A stretch of DNA of 64,000 nt from JANMES01 sp038329865 (GTDB lineage Bacteria > Planctomycetota > Phycisphaerae > Tepidisphaerales > Tepidisphaeraceae). Positions 8,900 through 17,573 of this stretch are shown piece after piece; positions within the stretch are counted from its first letter, which is position 1; the number at the start of each line of letters is the position of its first letter. The notes beneath the pieces are model-generated. The model was given only the letters and a program-made list of their open reading frames with translations. It searched no databases and was not told where the DNA came from. Where the stretch lies: the NCBI GenBank assembly GCA_038329865.1, contig JBBQNK010000016.1, forward strand, positions 1 to 64,000. The letters are read 5' to 3'. Both the position numbers and the translations under genes were made by a program.

Positions 8900-9274
8900 A
8901 TGAGCAAAGCCCGCCGCAGCAACCTCGGTCTGGTCGCCGCGAAAGTGCGGAACCGCACCGGAGCCGCCGCCGGCATGCCGGTGGAATTCCGCCGCAAGCT
9001 CGTGGCCGACTTGTACAAGCTGCTCGGCGATCAATTGCCCGGCGCGTCACCAACCGCAGCTAAGAAAAATGGCGCCGGCGATTCCCCCGATCAGCCCCTC
9101 CCCCCGCGCCTACGGCAAACGCTCGACTGCCTTCTCCTCGGCGACAGCGAAAAGCAGATCGCCCGCAAGCTCGAACTCAGCCCGCACACCGTCCACGTGT
9201 ACGTCAAATCGCTGTACAAAAAATTCCAAGTCAGCAGCCGCGGCGAACTGCTTGCGCGATGGGTGAAACGCTGA
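8900..9274 (+). CDS. Short LuxR-type HTH protein
   Basis: About 124 residues. The C-terminal half (about 65-124) is a LuxR/GerE-type helix-turn-helix: LPPRLRQTLDCLLLGDSEKQ, then SPHTVHVYVKSLYKKF and a final SRGELLARWVKR. The N-terminal 60 residues are basic and carry no receiver, PAS or GAF domain. ATG 8900 is taken as start; a GTG at 8891 in frame is an alternative. The HTH is nearly identical to that of the gene at 9580, so the two are paralogues. The target is unknown. It probably binds DNA as a dimer or regulates by competing with its neighbour (inference). Confidence 0.8.
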   Translation: MSKARRSNLGLVAAKVRNRTGAAAGMPVEFRRKLVADLYKLLGDQLPGASPTAAKKNGAGDSPDQPLPPRLRQTLDCLLLGDSEKQIARKLELSPHTVHVYVKSLYKKFQVSSRGELLARWVKR

Positions 9275-9288
9275 ATCGTCCGAATTGT

Positions 9289-9463
9289 TCCCCTCCCGGT
9301 ATTCCGGGAGAGGGTCGGGTGAGGGTTCTGCTACGCCGCGCAGAAAATATCCAATTTGCAAAATCCCTCTCTCGCCATGCCGAGTTGTGACGAGATACGC
9401 AACCACCCTACGAGTTCGCGACAGAACACTCGCCCTGCCCTTTCCCGGCGTACCGGGCGAGGG
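9289..9463. repeat. Family A palindromic repeat, copy 3
   Basis: Left arm CCCTCCCGGTATTCCGGGAG with GTCGGGTGAGGGTTCTG; right arm AGAACACTCGCCCTGCC with TTTCCCGGCGTACCGGG. Loop edges CTACGCCGCGCAGAA and GTTCGCGACAGAAC match copy 2. It fills the 305-base spacer between the two LuxR-type genes; nothing else is seen in that spacer. Confidence 0.85.
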
Positions 9464-9579
9464 AGAAAGGCTCGCCCGGCTCAGACTGACTCGCCGCTCT
9501 TTCTGCTTCCTCACCCAATCAGGTTAATCACTGGAATAGGTGATGTGACACCGCCGCGTGATTTCCCGATGCTTTGGGC

Positions 9580-10377
9580 ATGCGTGATCCCAAATCAAAA
9601 CCGCCTCGCATAAAAAACCGGATCGACACCGCCGACATCCGCGAGCTGTTGCGGCTGGCGATCGAACTGCTCGACCACCGCGACGACCCGCCCGCCGCGG
9701 CGAAGATGGCGCTCGAGCGGCTTTGTCGGCTAACCGGGGCGTCGGTCGGTCTGATCGGAATAGCGCCGGCGGGTTCACCTCCGCGACTGACGAGCGTGTA
9801 CCGATACGCCGTGCCCGGCAAACCCGCGGGCCGGCGCGCCGCGGCGCTCGGCGAGCGCTCTGACGCGTGGCTGGCGGAACTGATCGACGTCGCACGCGCC
9901 GGCCGGGCGCGCCCTCAGCGCCCGGTCACACGATTTCACCACCCCGCTGATCTCTCCCCCGCACCGGCGAGCACCCCGCGCCGAACGGCGACGCTGACCG
10001 ATGGAATCTACTCCGTCCTCCCCACGCCCGGCGGCAGCGCGAGCGTCATCGCGCTCCACCAGTCCCGCCCGGCCCAGCTGCGATGGGGGAATCGCGAACT
10101 CAATCTCGTCGATCTGCTCCACCCGGAACTGCGTTGGCTCACCCAGCCGATTCCCACGCGCCCCAGCCAGCCGCGCGAAGCTGATCTCTCGCCGCGCCAG
10201 CGTCAAACGCTAAGCCTGCTCCTGCGCGGCATGAGCGAAAAACAAATCGCCGGTGAACTGCAACTCAGCGTTCACACCGTTCACGTCTACGTCAAATCGA
10301 TCTACCGCAACTTCCAGGTCTCAACCCGCAGCGAACTCCTCGCACGATGGGTGAAGCCGACCAACGAGCGGCAATAG
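9580..10377 (+). CDS. LuxR-type HTH regulator with N-terminal GAF-like sensor region
   Basis: About 265 residues. Residues 20-170 resemble a GAF-like sensor domain: LLRLAIELLDHRDDPPAAAK, then LCRLTGASVGLIGI, and later SVIALHQSRP. This is a fold-level guess. The C-terminal HTH (about 200-262) starts LSPRQRQTLSLLLRGMSEKQ and contains SVHTVHVYVKSIYRNF and SELLARWVK. The start is ATG 9580; a TTG two codons upstream is possible. The HTH differs from that of the 8900 protein at only a handful of positions, which points to local duplication with loss or gain of the sensor part. Confidence 0.8.
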   Translation: MRDPKSKPPRIKNRIDTADIRELLRLAIELLDHRDDPPAAAKMALERLCRLTGASVGLIGIAPAGSPPRLTSVYRYAVPGKPAGRRAAALGERSDAWLAELIDVARAGRARPQRPVTRFHHPADLSPAPASTPRRTATLTDGIYSVLPTPGGSASVIALHQSRPAQLRWGNRELNLVDLLHPELRWLTQPIPTRPSQPREADLSPRQRQTLSLLLRGMSEKQIAGELQLSVHTVHVYVKSIYRNFQVSTRSELLARWVKPTNERQ

Positions 10378-10426
10378 AGCATTTCAACTTCAACTTTATC
10401 GCCGGACTCTCGTAGTCGTCATCCTT

Positions 10427-10626
10427 ATAGGGTGTCCAAAAAGTCCCACTGACCGTCATCCCGAGGTACGCCGAGGGATCTCGAAAGTACGAAAGTAGCT
10501 CGAAATCCCGAGATTCCTCGGAGTACCTCGGAATGACGGAGTTTCGTAAGTCGAGCTCTGGAGACTTATTAGACACCCTCTGAGGTACGCCGAAGGATCT
10601 TGCGTCTACGGCAAGTCGGCTAGATC
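10427..10626. repeat. Family B repeats, copy 1 (compound)
   Basis: Starts with AGGGTGTCCAAAAAGTC, then GTCATCCCGAGGTACGCCGA, an inverse arm TCCTCGGAGTACCTCGGAATG with GAC, a further AGACACCCTCTGAGGTACGC unit, and GATCTTGCGTCTACGGC. It appears to be two nested copies of the family found at 12151, 33613, 38840 and 48108. The spacer 10378-10741 holds no gene. Confidence 0.75.
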
Positions 10627-10741
10627 CACCTGGAGTTGTTCGGCTCTCGACGGTGACGCATCCGCGGCCGCGTATGATCCTCACGACGCGACAACACAAG
10701 TCTCATCCGATCTTCACATTCATCGCCGACGCTCCATCTGC

Positions 10742-12142
10742 ATGAAAATTAAGAAGCGACTCCTGCCATTTTTAGTGCTGACACTCCTTCTCGGGCCGGG
10801 GCAGCGCACGTTCGCGCAGGACGCCAAGCCGTTCGACCTGATTAAGGCGACCTATCAGCCGTTCATGAACCCCAACGATCCGCTCGGCTTTCCGATGAAG
10901 GTTAAATCCCTCTCGGCCGACCCGTACACGTTCTGGCGCGGGAGCAAGGACCTGTTCTGCCTCTGGTGCAAGACCAACGCCGCCGACTGGATGGCGGACA
11001 AGGACGCGGTCGTCCTCAGCCACGGCGACTTGCACCTGGGCAACATCGGCACGTACGCGACCGCCGGCAAGCTCGGCGAGGTCAGCTTCGGCGCGGTGGA
11101 TTTTGACGAAGCCTGCAACCTGCCGTTTCAGTTTGAACTGCTGCAAGGGCTGGTCACCCTGCGGCTGACCGCCCGCAAGAGCCAGCTGCTCGTGACTGAT
11201 GAGCAGACCGGCGAGTTGGCGAAAATCCTGGTCGATTCCTACCGCCAGGCGCTGCAGGGCGAAGAGACGGTCGAGCAATCGCTGATCGACGACCGGCTCT
11301 TCAAGCAGATGACGTCAGCCGCCAAAGACAGCATGTACAAGAAGGACGAGCTGAAGAAGTTCTGCAAGGACGAGAAGTTCGTCGCCGCGGTGTACAACAA
11401 GAAAGGCGATCTTCGTGGCCTGCCGAAAGACATCCTCCGCCCCGCCGCCGGCTCGGCCGACGCGATGGCGGCGGGGATCGCACAGGCGCTGGCGAATTCC
11501 CCACGGCTGGCGGCGATGTTCCGCGTGAACTCGGCCAAGGACATTCGCGCGTCGATCAAAGACGTTGCGCTTCGCACCCGCGTCGGCTCGTCCGGCAGCC
11601 AGGGTTTGAAGAAATATTTCGTGCTGATGGAGCATCCGCTCAAAGGCGTGGACCACGACATCATCATTTACCTCAAGCAGGAAATCCCCACCGCCGCCGA
11701 GCGCTCGGGGCTGATTCCGGTTGAAAAATTTTCCCCCGGCCACCGCGCTTCCAACGCGGCCGAGCAATGGTCCGATCCGAAACTGCTGGCCAACAGCTGG
11801 TGCGAAACCGACGGCGGCTCGTACTGGGTGCTGATCGAAGAGCCGTTCAGCGAAGACCTCACCCCCGAGCAATTCCCCGAATTCGACGACCTGAAACACG
11901 CCGCCGCCCTCTGGGGCACGGTGGCGGGAACGGCCCATCGCAAATCGCCCAATGCCAAGAATATTCCGGCTCGCCTAACACCTGCGCTGACCGAGCTGCT
12001 CCGCGATCGCTGCCGAGTGTATTCGCTGAAACTGGATACGGATTTTTCCGATTTCCTTCGCGACCCGACCGGCGCGGATTTGCGCGTCGCCGCCCAGAAT
12101 GAAATCACCCGCCTGGCGCCGATCAAGCGCGAAGCGGAGTGA
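10742..12142 (+). CDS. Exported DUF2252 (kinase-like fold) protein
   Basis: A 466-residue protein of the DUF2252 family, which shares the aminoglycoside-phosphotransferase-like fold. Family blocks are DPYTFWRGSKD (about 60-70), the HGDLHLGN catalytic-loop-like motif (94-101) and VDFDEACNLPF (119-129) in place of the metal-binding DFD. Unusually, it begins with a signal peptide (MKIKKRLLPF..., cleavage near TFAQ), so it should leave the cytoplasm, where ATP is scarce. Whether it phosphorylates anything is unknown. The C-terminal part contains MEHPLKGVDHDIIIYLKQE. Family B repeats flank it on both sides; it has no operon partner. Confidence 0.8.
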   Translation: MKIKKRLLPFLVLTLLLGPGQRTFAQDAKPFDLIKATYQPFMNPNDPLGFPMKVKSLSADPYTFWRGSKDLFCLWCKTNAADWMADKDAVVLSHGDLHLGNIGTYATAGKLGEVSFGAVDFDEACNLPFQFELLQGLVTLRLTARKSQLLVTDEQTGELAKILVDSYRQALQGEETVEQSLIDDRLFKQMTSAAKDSMYKKDELKKFCKDEKFVAAVYNKKGDLRGLPKDILRPAAGSADAMAAGIAQALANSPRLAAMFRVNSAKDIRASIKDVALRTRVGSSGSQGLKKYFVLMEHPLKGVDHDIIIYLKQEIPTAAERSGLIPVEKFSPGHRASNAAEQWSDPKLLANSWCETDGGSYWVLIEEPFSEDLTPEQFPEFDDLKHAAALWGTVAGTAHRKSPNAKNIPARLTPALTELLRDRCRVYSLKLDTDFSDFLRDPTGADLRVAAQNEITRLAPIKREAE

Positions 12143-12150
12143 GCCCGCGC

Positions 12151-12412
12151 TAATAAGGTGTCTAAAAGTCTTCTGCGCTCGACTTACGAAATTCGTCATT
12201 CCGAAGTACTCCGAGGAATCTCGGGATTTCGAGCGACTTTTGTCCTTTCGAGATCCCTCGGAGTACCTCTGGATGACGCTATGGGCGACTATCCAGGGTG
12301 TGTCTCACCAATCGCTTCGACTTCACGATTGGGTCATCTTGAGGTACTCCGAAGGATCTAGCCTGCACTCGCTGCCATGGTAGATCCTTCGGAGTACCTC
12401 AGGATGACAGGT
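12151..12412. repeat. Family B repeats, copies 2 and 3
   Basis: Two paired-arm elements in tandem. The first runs from AAGGTGTCTAAAAGTC and GTCATTCCGAAGTACTCCGA to TCCCTCGGAGTACCTCTGG. The second has GGTCATCTTGAGGTACTCCG with GATCTAGCC, and the exact inverse ending GGAGTACCTCAGGATGAC. The segment CTCGACTTACGAAA also occurs inverted at about 10541-10555, so family B has conserved flanks as well as arms. Confidence 0.85.
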
Positions 12413-12504
12413 TTTGAGCTTCGATCAGAGTCCTTCCGATTCGTGCGACAGAGCCTAGATACCCTCAATGCAGTCCCGAGTGACGTTACGCCACGTCTCA
12501 CGAA

Positions 12505-12576
12505 TTTTGTCGCGAAGGCGCAAGCGAGTGGCGGCGCCGGATTCCGGTCGATGTCGCTTGCGCCTTCGCGAAAATC
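12505..12576. repeat. Palindrome P upstream of chrA
   Basis: TTTTGTCGCGAAGGCGCAAG with CGA pairs with TCGCTTGCGCCTTCGCGAAA across a 26-base loop. It ends 46 bases before the chrA start, so it could lie in its leader. Between 12413 and 12504 nothing else is visible. Confidence 0.7.
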
Positions 12577-12621
12577 CTCTCGTACTTTTGGTCGCACACT
12601 CGCCACGCTACAGTCAGCGCC

Positions 12622-13818
12622 ATGGCCGACCGCCAACGACTGATCGAGATCGCCAAAGTCTTCGCAAAGCTCGGCTTCACCGCTTTCGGCGGGCCGGCGG
12701 TGCATGTGGGGATGATGGAGGACGAAGTCGTCCATCGCCGCAAGTGGCTTGATCGCCAGCATTTCCTCGACCTGATGGCCGCGATCAATTTCATTCCCGG
12801 GCCGAACTCCACGCAGTTGGCAATTAATCTCGGGCTGATCCGCGGCGGCATTCCGGGTTTAATCGTCGCCGGTTTATGCTTCATCACGCCGGCCGTGCTG
12901 ATCATTCTGCCGCTGGCGTGGCTGTACGTGACGTACGGGCAGATGCCCGCCGTGGGCGGCGTGCTGCGCGGGATCGGTGCGGTCGTCATCGCGATCATCG
13001 CGGTCGCGATGGTGCGACTGTGCAAGGCGGCGACGTCGCGGCCGCTGTACATCGGCATCGCGCTATTCACCATAGCGGCCGGTTTCGTTTTGCGGGACGT
13101 AAAGACGTTCCCGGTCGAGCTTGTGTTGCTTGCAATCGCCGCGCTCGTCGGCTGGTTCGCGCACCGGCGAGTGAGATTCCGGATTCTGCCGATGATCGCG
13201 CTGCCCGCTGCGCCGCTGGGGAAAATGGTCACGCTGTGGCAAATGCTCCCGCCGCTCGGCCCCACGGCGGCGAGGTTGCTGGTCATGGCGCTCGCGTTCC
13301 TGCGGATCGGATCGACGCTGTTCGGCAGCGGCTACCTGCTCGTGCCGTACCTGCAGGCCGGGCTCGTCGATCGCACGCACCTGCTCACGCAGCAACAGAT
13401 GATGGACAGCATCGCGATCGGCCAAATCACGCCCGGCCCGCTGCTCACCACCGCCACGTTCGCCGGCTATGTCATCGGCCACGACAAACTGCAGGGAGGC
13501 AACTCGCTCGGCGTGATCGCGGCGGTGCTGGCGACGGTGGCGATCTTCCTGCCGTCATTTTTTCTCGTCGCGCTGCTCGGCCGGTTCCTGCCGAAGATTC
13601 GCGCAATGCCCGCCGCCCGCGGCGCGCTCGACGGCATGAACGCCGCCGTGGTGGCGATGATCTTCCTGGTGCTGGTGAAGCTGGCGTACTTGAACCTCCG
13701 CGACGGCTGGTCGATCGGCCTGGCGACGGCGGGGTTGTTTGTCATGCTGCTGTGGAATTTGAACCCGACGTGGGTGATCGCCGGGGCGGGGATCGTCGGG
13801 TGGCTGGTGTATCGGTAG
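12622..13818 (+). CDS. chrA: Chromate transporter (CHR family, two-domain form)
   Basis: A 398-residue inner-membrane protein of the CHR family that exports chromate by proton antiport. Each half shows the family pattern. The N-half has FAKLGFTAFGGPAVHVGMM, then HRRKWLDRQHFLDLMAAINF and IPGPNSTQLAINLG. The C-half has FLRIGSTLFGSGYLLVPYLQ and QITPGPLLTTATFAGYVIG. About ten to twelve hydrophobic helices fit the hydropathy. The GFG and PGP motifs needed for transport are present in both halves. The start is ATG just after a GC-rich spacer, with no strong Shine-Dalgarno sequence. No chrB or other resistance gene is nearby, so a general anion role is possible. Confidence 0.93.
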   Translation: MADRQRLIEIAKVFAKLGFTAFGGPAVHVGMMEDEVVHRRKWLDRQHFLDLMAAINFIPGPNSTQLAINLGLIRGGIPGLIVAGLCFITPAVLIILPLAWLYVTYGQMPAVGGVLRGIGAVVIAIIAVAMVRLCKAATSRPLYIGIALFTIAAGFVLRDVKTFPVELVLLAIAALVGWFAHRRVRFRILPMIALPAAPLGKMVTLWQMLPPLGPTAARLLVMALAFLRIGSTLFGSGYLLVPYLQAGLVDRTHLLTQQQMMDSIAIGQITPGPLLTTATFAGYVIGHDKLQGGNSLGVIAAVLATVAIFLPSFFLVALLGRFLPKIRAMPAARGALDGMNAAVVAMIFLVLVKLAYLNLRDGWSIGLATAGLFVMLLWNLNPTWVIAGAGIVGWLVYR

Positions 13819-13838
13819 CAGTCTCGACGTCGCACTAC

Positions 13839-13963
13839 TCTGTCCCTCTCCCGGTACGTCGGGAGAGGGTAGGGTGAGGGTTCTGCGCCGACACGAGAAC
13901 ATGTAGGTATCGCGACAGAACCCTCATCCCCCCTTCTCCCGGCGTATCGGGAGAAGGAGTAAG
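13839..13963. repeat. Family A palindromic repeat, copy 4
   Basis: CTCTCCCGGTACGTCGGGAG with GGTAGGGTGAGGGTTCTG on the left; AGAACCCTCATCCCCCC with TTCTCCCGGCGTATCGGG on the right, the latter preceded by TATCGCGAC as in other copies. It lies between the convergent chrA and yebC genes. The 3' tail GGAGTAAGACG is shared with copy 1. Confidence 0.85.
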
Positions 13964-14007
13964 ACGCATCGCTCGCAAGTGCTTGCAGTTTTTCTCGTGG
14001 AGGGCTT

Positions 14008-14044
14008 CACCCTCACCCCGGCCCTCTCCCTCAGGGAGAGGGAG
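14008..14044. repeat. Single-arm relative of family A
   Basis: CACCCTCACCCCGGCCCTCT followed by CCCTCAGGGAGAGGGAG forms one short hairpin with no second arm. It ends two bases before the yebC stop codon on the opposite strand, so it could lie in the 3' end of that transcript. Confidence 0.6.
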
Positions 14045-14045
14045 T

Positions 14046-14780
14046 TTATGCGTTCACCGATTCCGGAATCTCCGCGTTGTAGGAGACCGTCTGCACGTCG
14101 TCGTTGTCTTCCAGCGTTTCGATCAGCTTGAGCAGCTTGACGGCCGTTTCGCCGTCGATGGGGATGCTGCTGTTCGGGAGGTAGGTGATTTCGCTCGCCT
14201 CGATCGCGATGCCGGCCGCTGCGATCGCTTCCTTCACCTTGATGTACGCGATCGGCGTGGTGATGACCTGGTACACCTCGCCGATGTTGCGGACGTCGTC
14301 GGCGCCGGCCTCTAACGCGACTTCGAGCAGCTTGTCTTCCTCCACCGCTTCGGCCTTGATCGTGAGGATGCCCTGCTTGGTGAATTGAAACGCGACCGCG
14401 CCGCGGGTCGCCAGGTTGCCGCCGCCGCGCTCGAGGATGGCGCGGATGTCCGGGGCGGTGCGGGAGGGGTTATTCGTGAGGCACTCGATCATCAGCGCCA
14501 CCCCGCCGCCGGCGTAGGCTTCGTAGGTGGCGTCCTCGTAATTTTCCGCGCCGAGCTCGCCGGTGCCTTTCTTGATGGCTTTTTCGATGGTATCGCGCGG
14601 CACGTTGGCAGCCTTGGCTTCATCGATCGTGTACCGAAGGTTCAGGTTGTCCTTCGGATCGCCGCCGCCTTTCGCAGCGATGATAATCTTGCGAACCAGC
14701 TTGCTCCAGATCTTGCCGCGCTTGGCGTCGTTGGCACCCTTGGCCCGCTTGATTTTCGACCAGTGACTATGGCCCGCCAT
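14046..14780 (-). CDS. yebC: YebC/PmpR family regulatory protein
   Basis: A 244-residue YebC/TACO1-family protein. Members act as DNA-binding regulators or as translation factors relieving ribosome stalling. The diagnostic N-terminus MAGHSHWSKIKRAKGANDAK is exact, followed by GKIWSKLVRKIIIAAKGGGD and LRYTIDEAKAANVP. The acidic middle domain has YEAYAGGGVALMIECLTNN, and the C-terminal end has DNDDVQTVSYN. The start at 14780 is fixed by the MAGHSHW motif and a GAGGAG Shine-Dalgarno sequence 7 bases upstream. A longer frame only reads through repeat I. It is the last gene of the minus-strand block running from nusA. Confidence 0.95.
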   Translation of the reverse strand: MAGHSHWSKIKRAKGANDAKRGKIWSKLVRKIIIAAKGGGDPKDNLNLRYTIDEAKAANVPRDTIEKAIKKGTGELGAENYEDATYEAYAGGGVALMIECLTNNPSRTAPDIRAILERGGGNLATRGAVAFQFTKQGILTIKAEAVEEDKLLEVALEAGADDVRNIGEVYQVITTPIAYIKVKEAIAAAGIAIEASEITYLPNSSIPIDGETAVKLLKLIETLEDNDDVQTVSYNAEIPESVNA

Positions 14781-14807
14781 CCATCGCTCCTCAATTGCCC
14801 TGTGTTT

Positions 14808-14870
14808 CGTAGCACGGGCTGCTAGCCCATGTCTCAGAAAATCAAACACGGGCTGGTAGCCGGTGCTACG
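14808..14870. repeat. Palindrome I
   Basis: CGTAGCACGGGCTGCTAGCC and its approximate inverse GGCTGGTAGCCGGTGCTACG enclose a loop containing CTCAGAAAATCAAAC. It lies in the 101-base gap between the TPR lipoprotein gene and yebC, about 30 bases upstream of the yebC start. Confidence 0.75.
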
Positions 14871-14881
14871 AAATTCGCGAC

Positions 14882-17560
14882 TCAATTACTCTTCGCCTGC
14901 CCGTTCGGGGTCGTTGGATCGATGACCGGGGCGACCGTGACGGGGTTGCCGTCCTTCATTTGCTTCAACTTCGAATTCAACTGCAGCCGCAGTTCCTTCA
15001 GATCGTCGCGCAGCGCATTCATCTTAGACAGTCGGTTGTCGGCCTTGTTCCATTCCACCAGGGCGTCGGCCTTGCGGTCGGCGCGGTAGAGTGCGTCGCC
15101 TAAATGATCGAGGACGATCGGGTCCGGTCGGCTGCCTTCGCTGGCCTGCTCGAGGTACCGCACCGCTTCGGCGAATTGACCGCGCTTGTACAGCACCCAC
15201 CCGAGACTGTCGAGGAACGCCTGGTTGTCAGGCTCGGCCGCCACCGCCGTGCGGACGAGCGCCTCGGCCTGATCGAGATTTTTGCCCTTGTCCACCCAGT
15301 TGTAACCCAGATCGTTGCTCGCCGCGGCGTGTTTCGGGTCGATCTTGAGCGCGGCGATCAGCGAATCTTCCGCGGCCTGCGGTTGGTTCAGCCGCTGGTA
15401 GAGATTGGCCACCAGATACAACCCGTCCGCGTCGCCGACGTATTTGATCCGCGCTTCATCGACCAGCCGCATGGCCTCGCTCGGCTTGTGATTCGCCAGC
15501 TCCACGCTCACCAGGCGATCGAGCAGATCGCGGTTCTGCGGCTCCTTGACGTACATCGCCGTCAACTTCCCCGCTAGCGCATCGAGCCGGCCCTGCATCG
15601 CGTATAGGCCCTGGATCGACGCGAGCACCTCTGCGTTATCGGATTCTTCGGCGAGCAGCTGGTCGATCAACTGCTCGGCTGCATCAGGGTGGCGGGTTTC
15701 CAAGAGGAACCGCGCCTGCAGCAGGCGGGCCGTGGTGCTCGAGGGATCGTTCGTCACCCAGCTGTCCAGCGTCTTGATCGTCTGCGCGTCTTTCCCGCGG
15801 CTGGAGTAAAAGCCGACCAGTTGCAGGTACGCCGGCTCGAAACTCGGCCAATCCTTCACGATTCCGAGCAGCAGTTGCTCGGCCTTGTCGTCCTGGTTCT
15901 GGCGGAGCACTGCATCGACGAGTTCGTCCTGCAAATCGGGCGAGTGAGCGCCCAGCTCGACGGCGCGTCGCAAGGCGGTTTCAGCTTCGGCGGGCTTTTT
16001 CTGCTGCAGCAGCACCATGCCGTGAAGTTCAGCGGAAAGCGCCGGGTCGGCGGCGGCGCGGTCGAGGACGGATTTGACGGCGGGAGAATCGTCGCCGTCC
16101 TGCAGCGCCGAGCCCAGCGCCAGCCGGAACGCCGGCACGTACGGCGGGGAAAGCTCGATCGACTGCTCCAGCGACGATTTCGCCAGCCCGTCGCGGTTGT
16201 TGAAATCCGCCAGTGTGGAAATCCAGAACAGCTTGGCGGCCTGCTCTTCTTTCGGAACAGTGAGCGCGCTGATGTCGCTGATGCGTACACGCTGCCGCGC
16301 GGTCGAGCGAGTCAGGCGAACCCAGAGCGGCGCGAGCCGGCCGACGTTTTCGGGCTGCTGCTGTGATGCTTCGAGCAAGAGCAGCGCGGTTTTCTGCCAG
16401 GCGCCGTCGGCCTCATAGAGACGCTGCAACCGCGAGAGCATCTCGACGGGCAGATGATTCTGACGGGCGGCCTTTTCGAGCAGATCGCGCGCCTCGGGCG
16501 TCTTGCCGAGCTGCTGCAGCGTATTGCACAGTGCGAATAGGAGCTGGCGATTGCCCGGATCCTTGGCCAGCATCTTTCGCAGCACGTCGGCGGCGCCGAT
16601 CTCGTTGCCGAAGGCGCGGTACGTCTCGCGGAGCAGCGCGATCGAATCCGGCTGCGCGGAATAGTCCTTCACCAACTGGGCGGCGACGGCCCTGGCTTCG
16701 GGGCGACGCAACGCCGTCATCAGGTGGACGATCCGCGACTGCAGCTCGAAATTTTCCGGATCATTCACGGCCGCGGCCTGGCAGGCGGCGAGGGCTTCTT
16801 CGTAGCGGCCGTTCTTCTCATACAAGCCGGCCATCTTGAGATAGATCAGGTCCGGCCGGGCGATGAGGGAGTACAGCTCCGGGTTGCCGCGCAAAGCCGG
16901 GCCGGGGCTTTTGATGCGGTCGAGCAGGGTTTGGAAGCGGTCGAGCGAGGCGCGGTCGTAACCGGCGTTTTGCAGCGCGTAAGCGAGGAAGAAATCGGTC
17001 AGCGCCGCCTGGTCGTCGCCCTTGGTGTAATCGGTGGTGAGCATCGCCCGCCGGAGCGACGTGATGGCGTTTGGCAGATCGCCCTTGAAAAAAAACTGCC
17101 GCCCGAGCTGCAGCTGAAACTCGAGATTGTCCGGCTCGATCGCCACCGCCTTCTGCAGCGCGGCGATCGACTGATCGTTGAAATTCGCCGTGCCAAGATA
17201 GGCGCGCCCCAGGGTCTGCCGCAGATCGGCGCTGTTCGGATCGAGCGTGACGGCTTTCTCAAGATCGTTGATCGCGGTGAAGCGGCGGTTGAGCAGGAGC
17301 TCATCAACGGCCTTGGCGTAGAGCGCGATCGCATCGAGCGGCGGTTGGTCTGTCGGCTGCGTCGTGGGCAGCGGGAGCGTAACAGCGGGCTGGATCTGGT
17401 CGAGCGTGAGGTTTGCTTTGAGTTCACTGGCCCGAGTGGTGGCGAGCACGAGTCCAGGACCGCCGACCTTGGTAAGCGTGGGAGGAGTTGAGTTTTTGGC
17501 GGCACACCCTCCCGCGATGGTGGCGGCGAGAACGAACGGCAGGTGGCGCTTCAACGACAT
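14882..17560 (-). CDS. TPR-repeat lipoprotein
   Basis: An 892-residue protein almost entirely made of tetratricopeptide repeats: for example ALYAKAVDELLLNRRFTAI, PNSADLRQTLGRAYLGTAN, PDNLEFQLQLGRQFFFKGDL, and near the C-terminus NDLGYNWVDKGKNLDQAEAL and FLDSLGWVLYKRGQFAEAV. The N-terminus MSLKRHLPFVLAATIAGGCA has a lipoprotein-type signal with Cys about residue 19, so it is probably anchored facing the periplasm. It should act as a protein-protein scaffold; partners are unknown. It starts 13 bases after hisG stops, which indicates co-transcription with hisG. Confidence 0.85.
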   Translation of the reverse strand: MSLKRHLPFVLAATIAGGCAAKNSTPPTLTKVGGPGLVLATTRASELKANLTLDQIQPAVTLPLPTTQPTDQPPLDAIALYAKAVDELLLNRRFTAINDLEKAVTLDPNSADLRQTLGRAYLGTANFNDQSIAALQKAVAIEPDNLEFQLQLGRQFFFKGDLPNAITSLRRAMLTTDYTKGDDQAALTDFFLAYALQNAGYDRASLDRFQTLLDRIKSPGPALRGNPELYSLIARPDLIYLKMAGLYEKNGRYEEALAACQAAAVNDPENFELQSRIVHLMTALRRPEARAVAAQLVKDYSAQPDSIALLRETYRAFGNEIGAADVLRKMLAKDPGNRQLLFALCNTLQQLGKTPEARDLLEKAARQNHLPVEMLSRLQRLYEADGAWQKTALLLLEASQQQPENVGRLAPLWVRLTRSTARQRVRISDISALTVPKEEQAAKLFWISTLADFNNRDGLAKSSLEQSIELSPPYVPAFRLALGSALQDGDDSPAVKSVLDRAAADPALSAELHGMVLLQQKKPAEAETALRRAVELGAHSPDLQDELVDAVLRQNQDDKAEQLLLGIVKDWPSFEPAYLQLVGFYSSRGKDAQTIKTLDSWVTNDPSSTTARLLQARFLLETRHPDAAEQLIDQLLAEESDNAEVLASIQGLYAMQGRLDALAGKLTAMYVKEPQNRDLLDRLVSVELANHKPSEAMRLVDEARIKYVGDADGLYLVANLYQRLNQPQAAEDSLIAALKIDPKHAAASNDLGYNWVDKGKNLDQAEALVRTAVAAEPDNQAFLDSLGWVLYKRGQFAEAVRYLEQASEGSRPDPIVLDHLGDALYRADRKADALVEWNKADNRLSKMNALRDDLKELRLQLNSKLKQMKDGNPVTVAPVIDPTTPNGQAKSN

Positions 17561-17573
17561 CGTAAGGCCCTTC

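Noticed and set aside
2291..13963. CRISPR array or tandem repeat array
   Set aside because: The repeats are dispersed paired hairpins with irregular spacing, not regularly spaced direct repeats, and no cas gene is present.
14781..14885. Longer YebC start
   Set aside because: The extension is translated from palindrome I. The MAGHSHW start with GAGGAG upstream is decisive.
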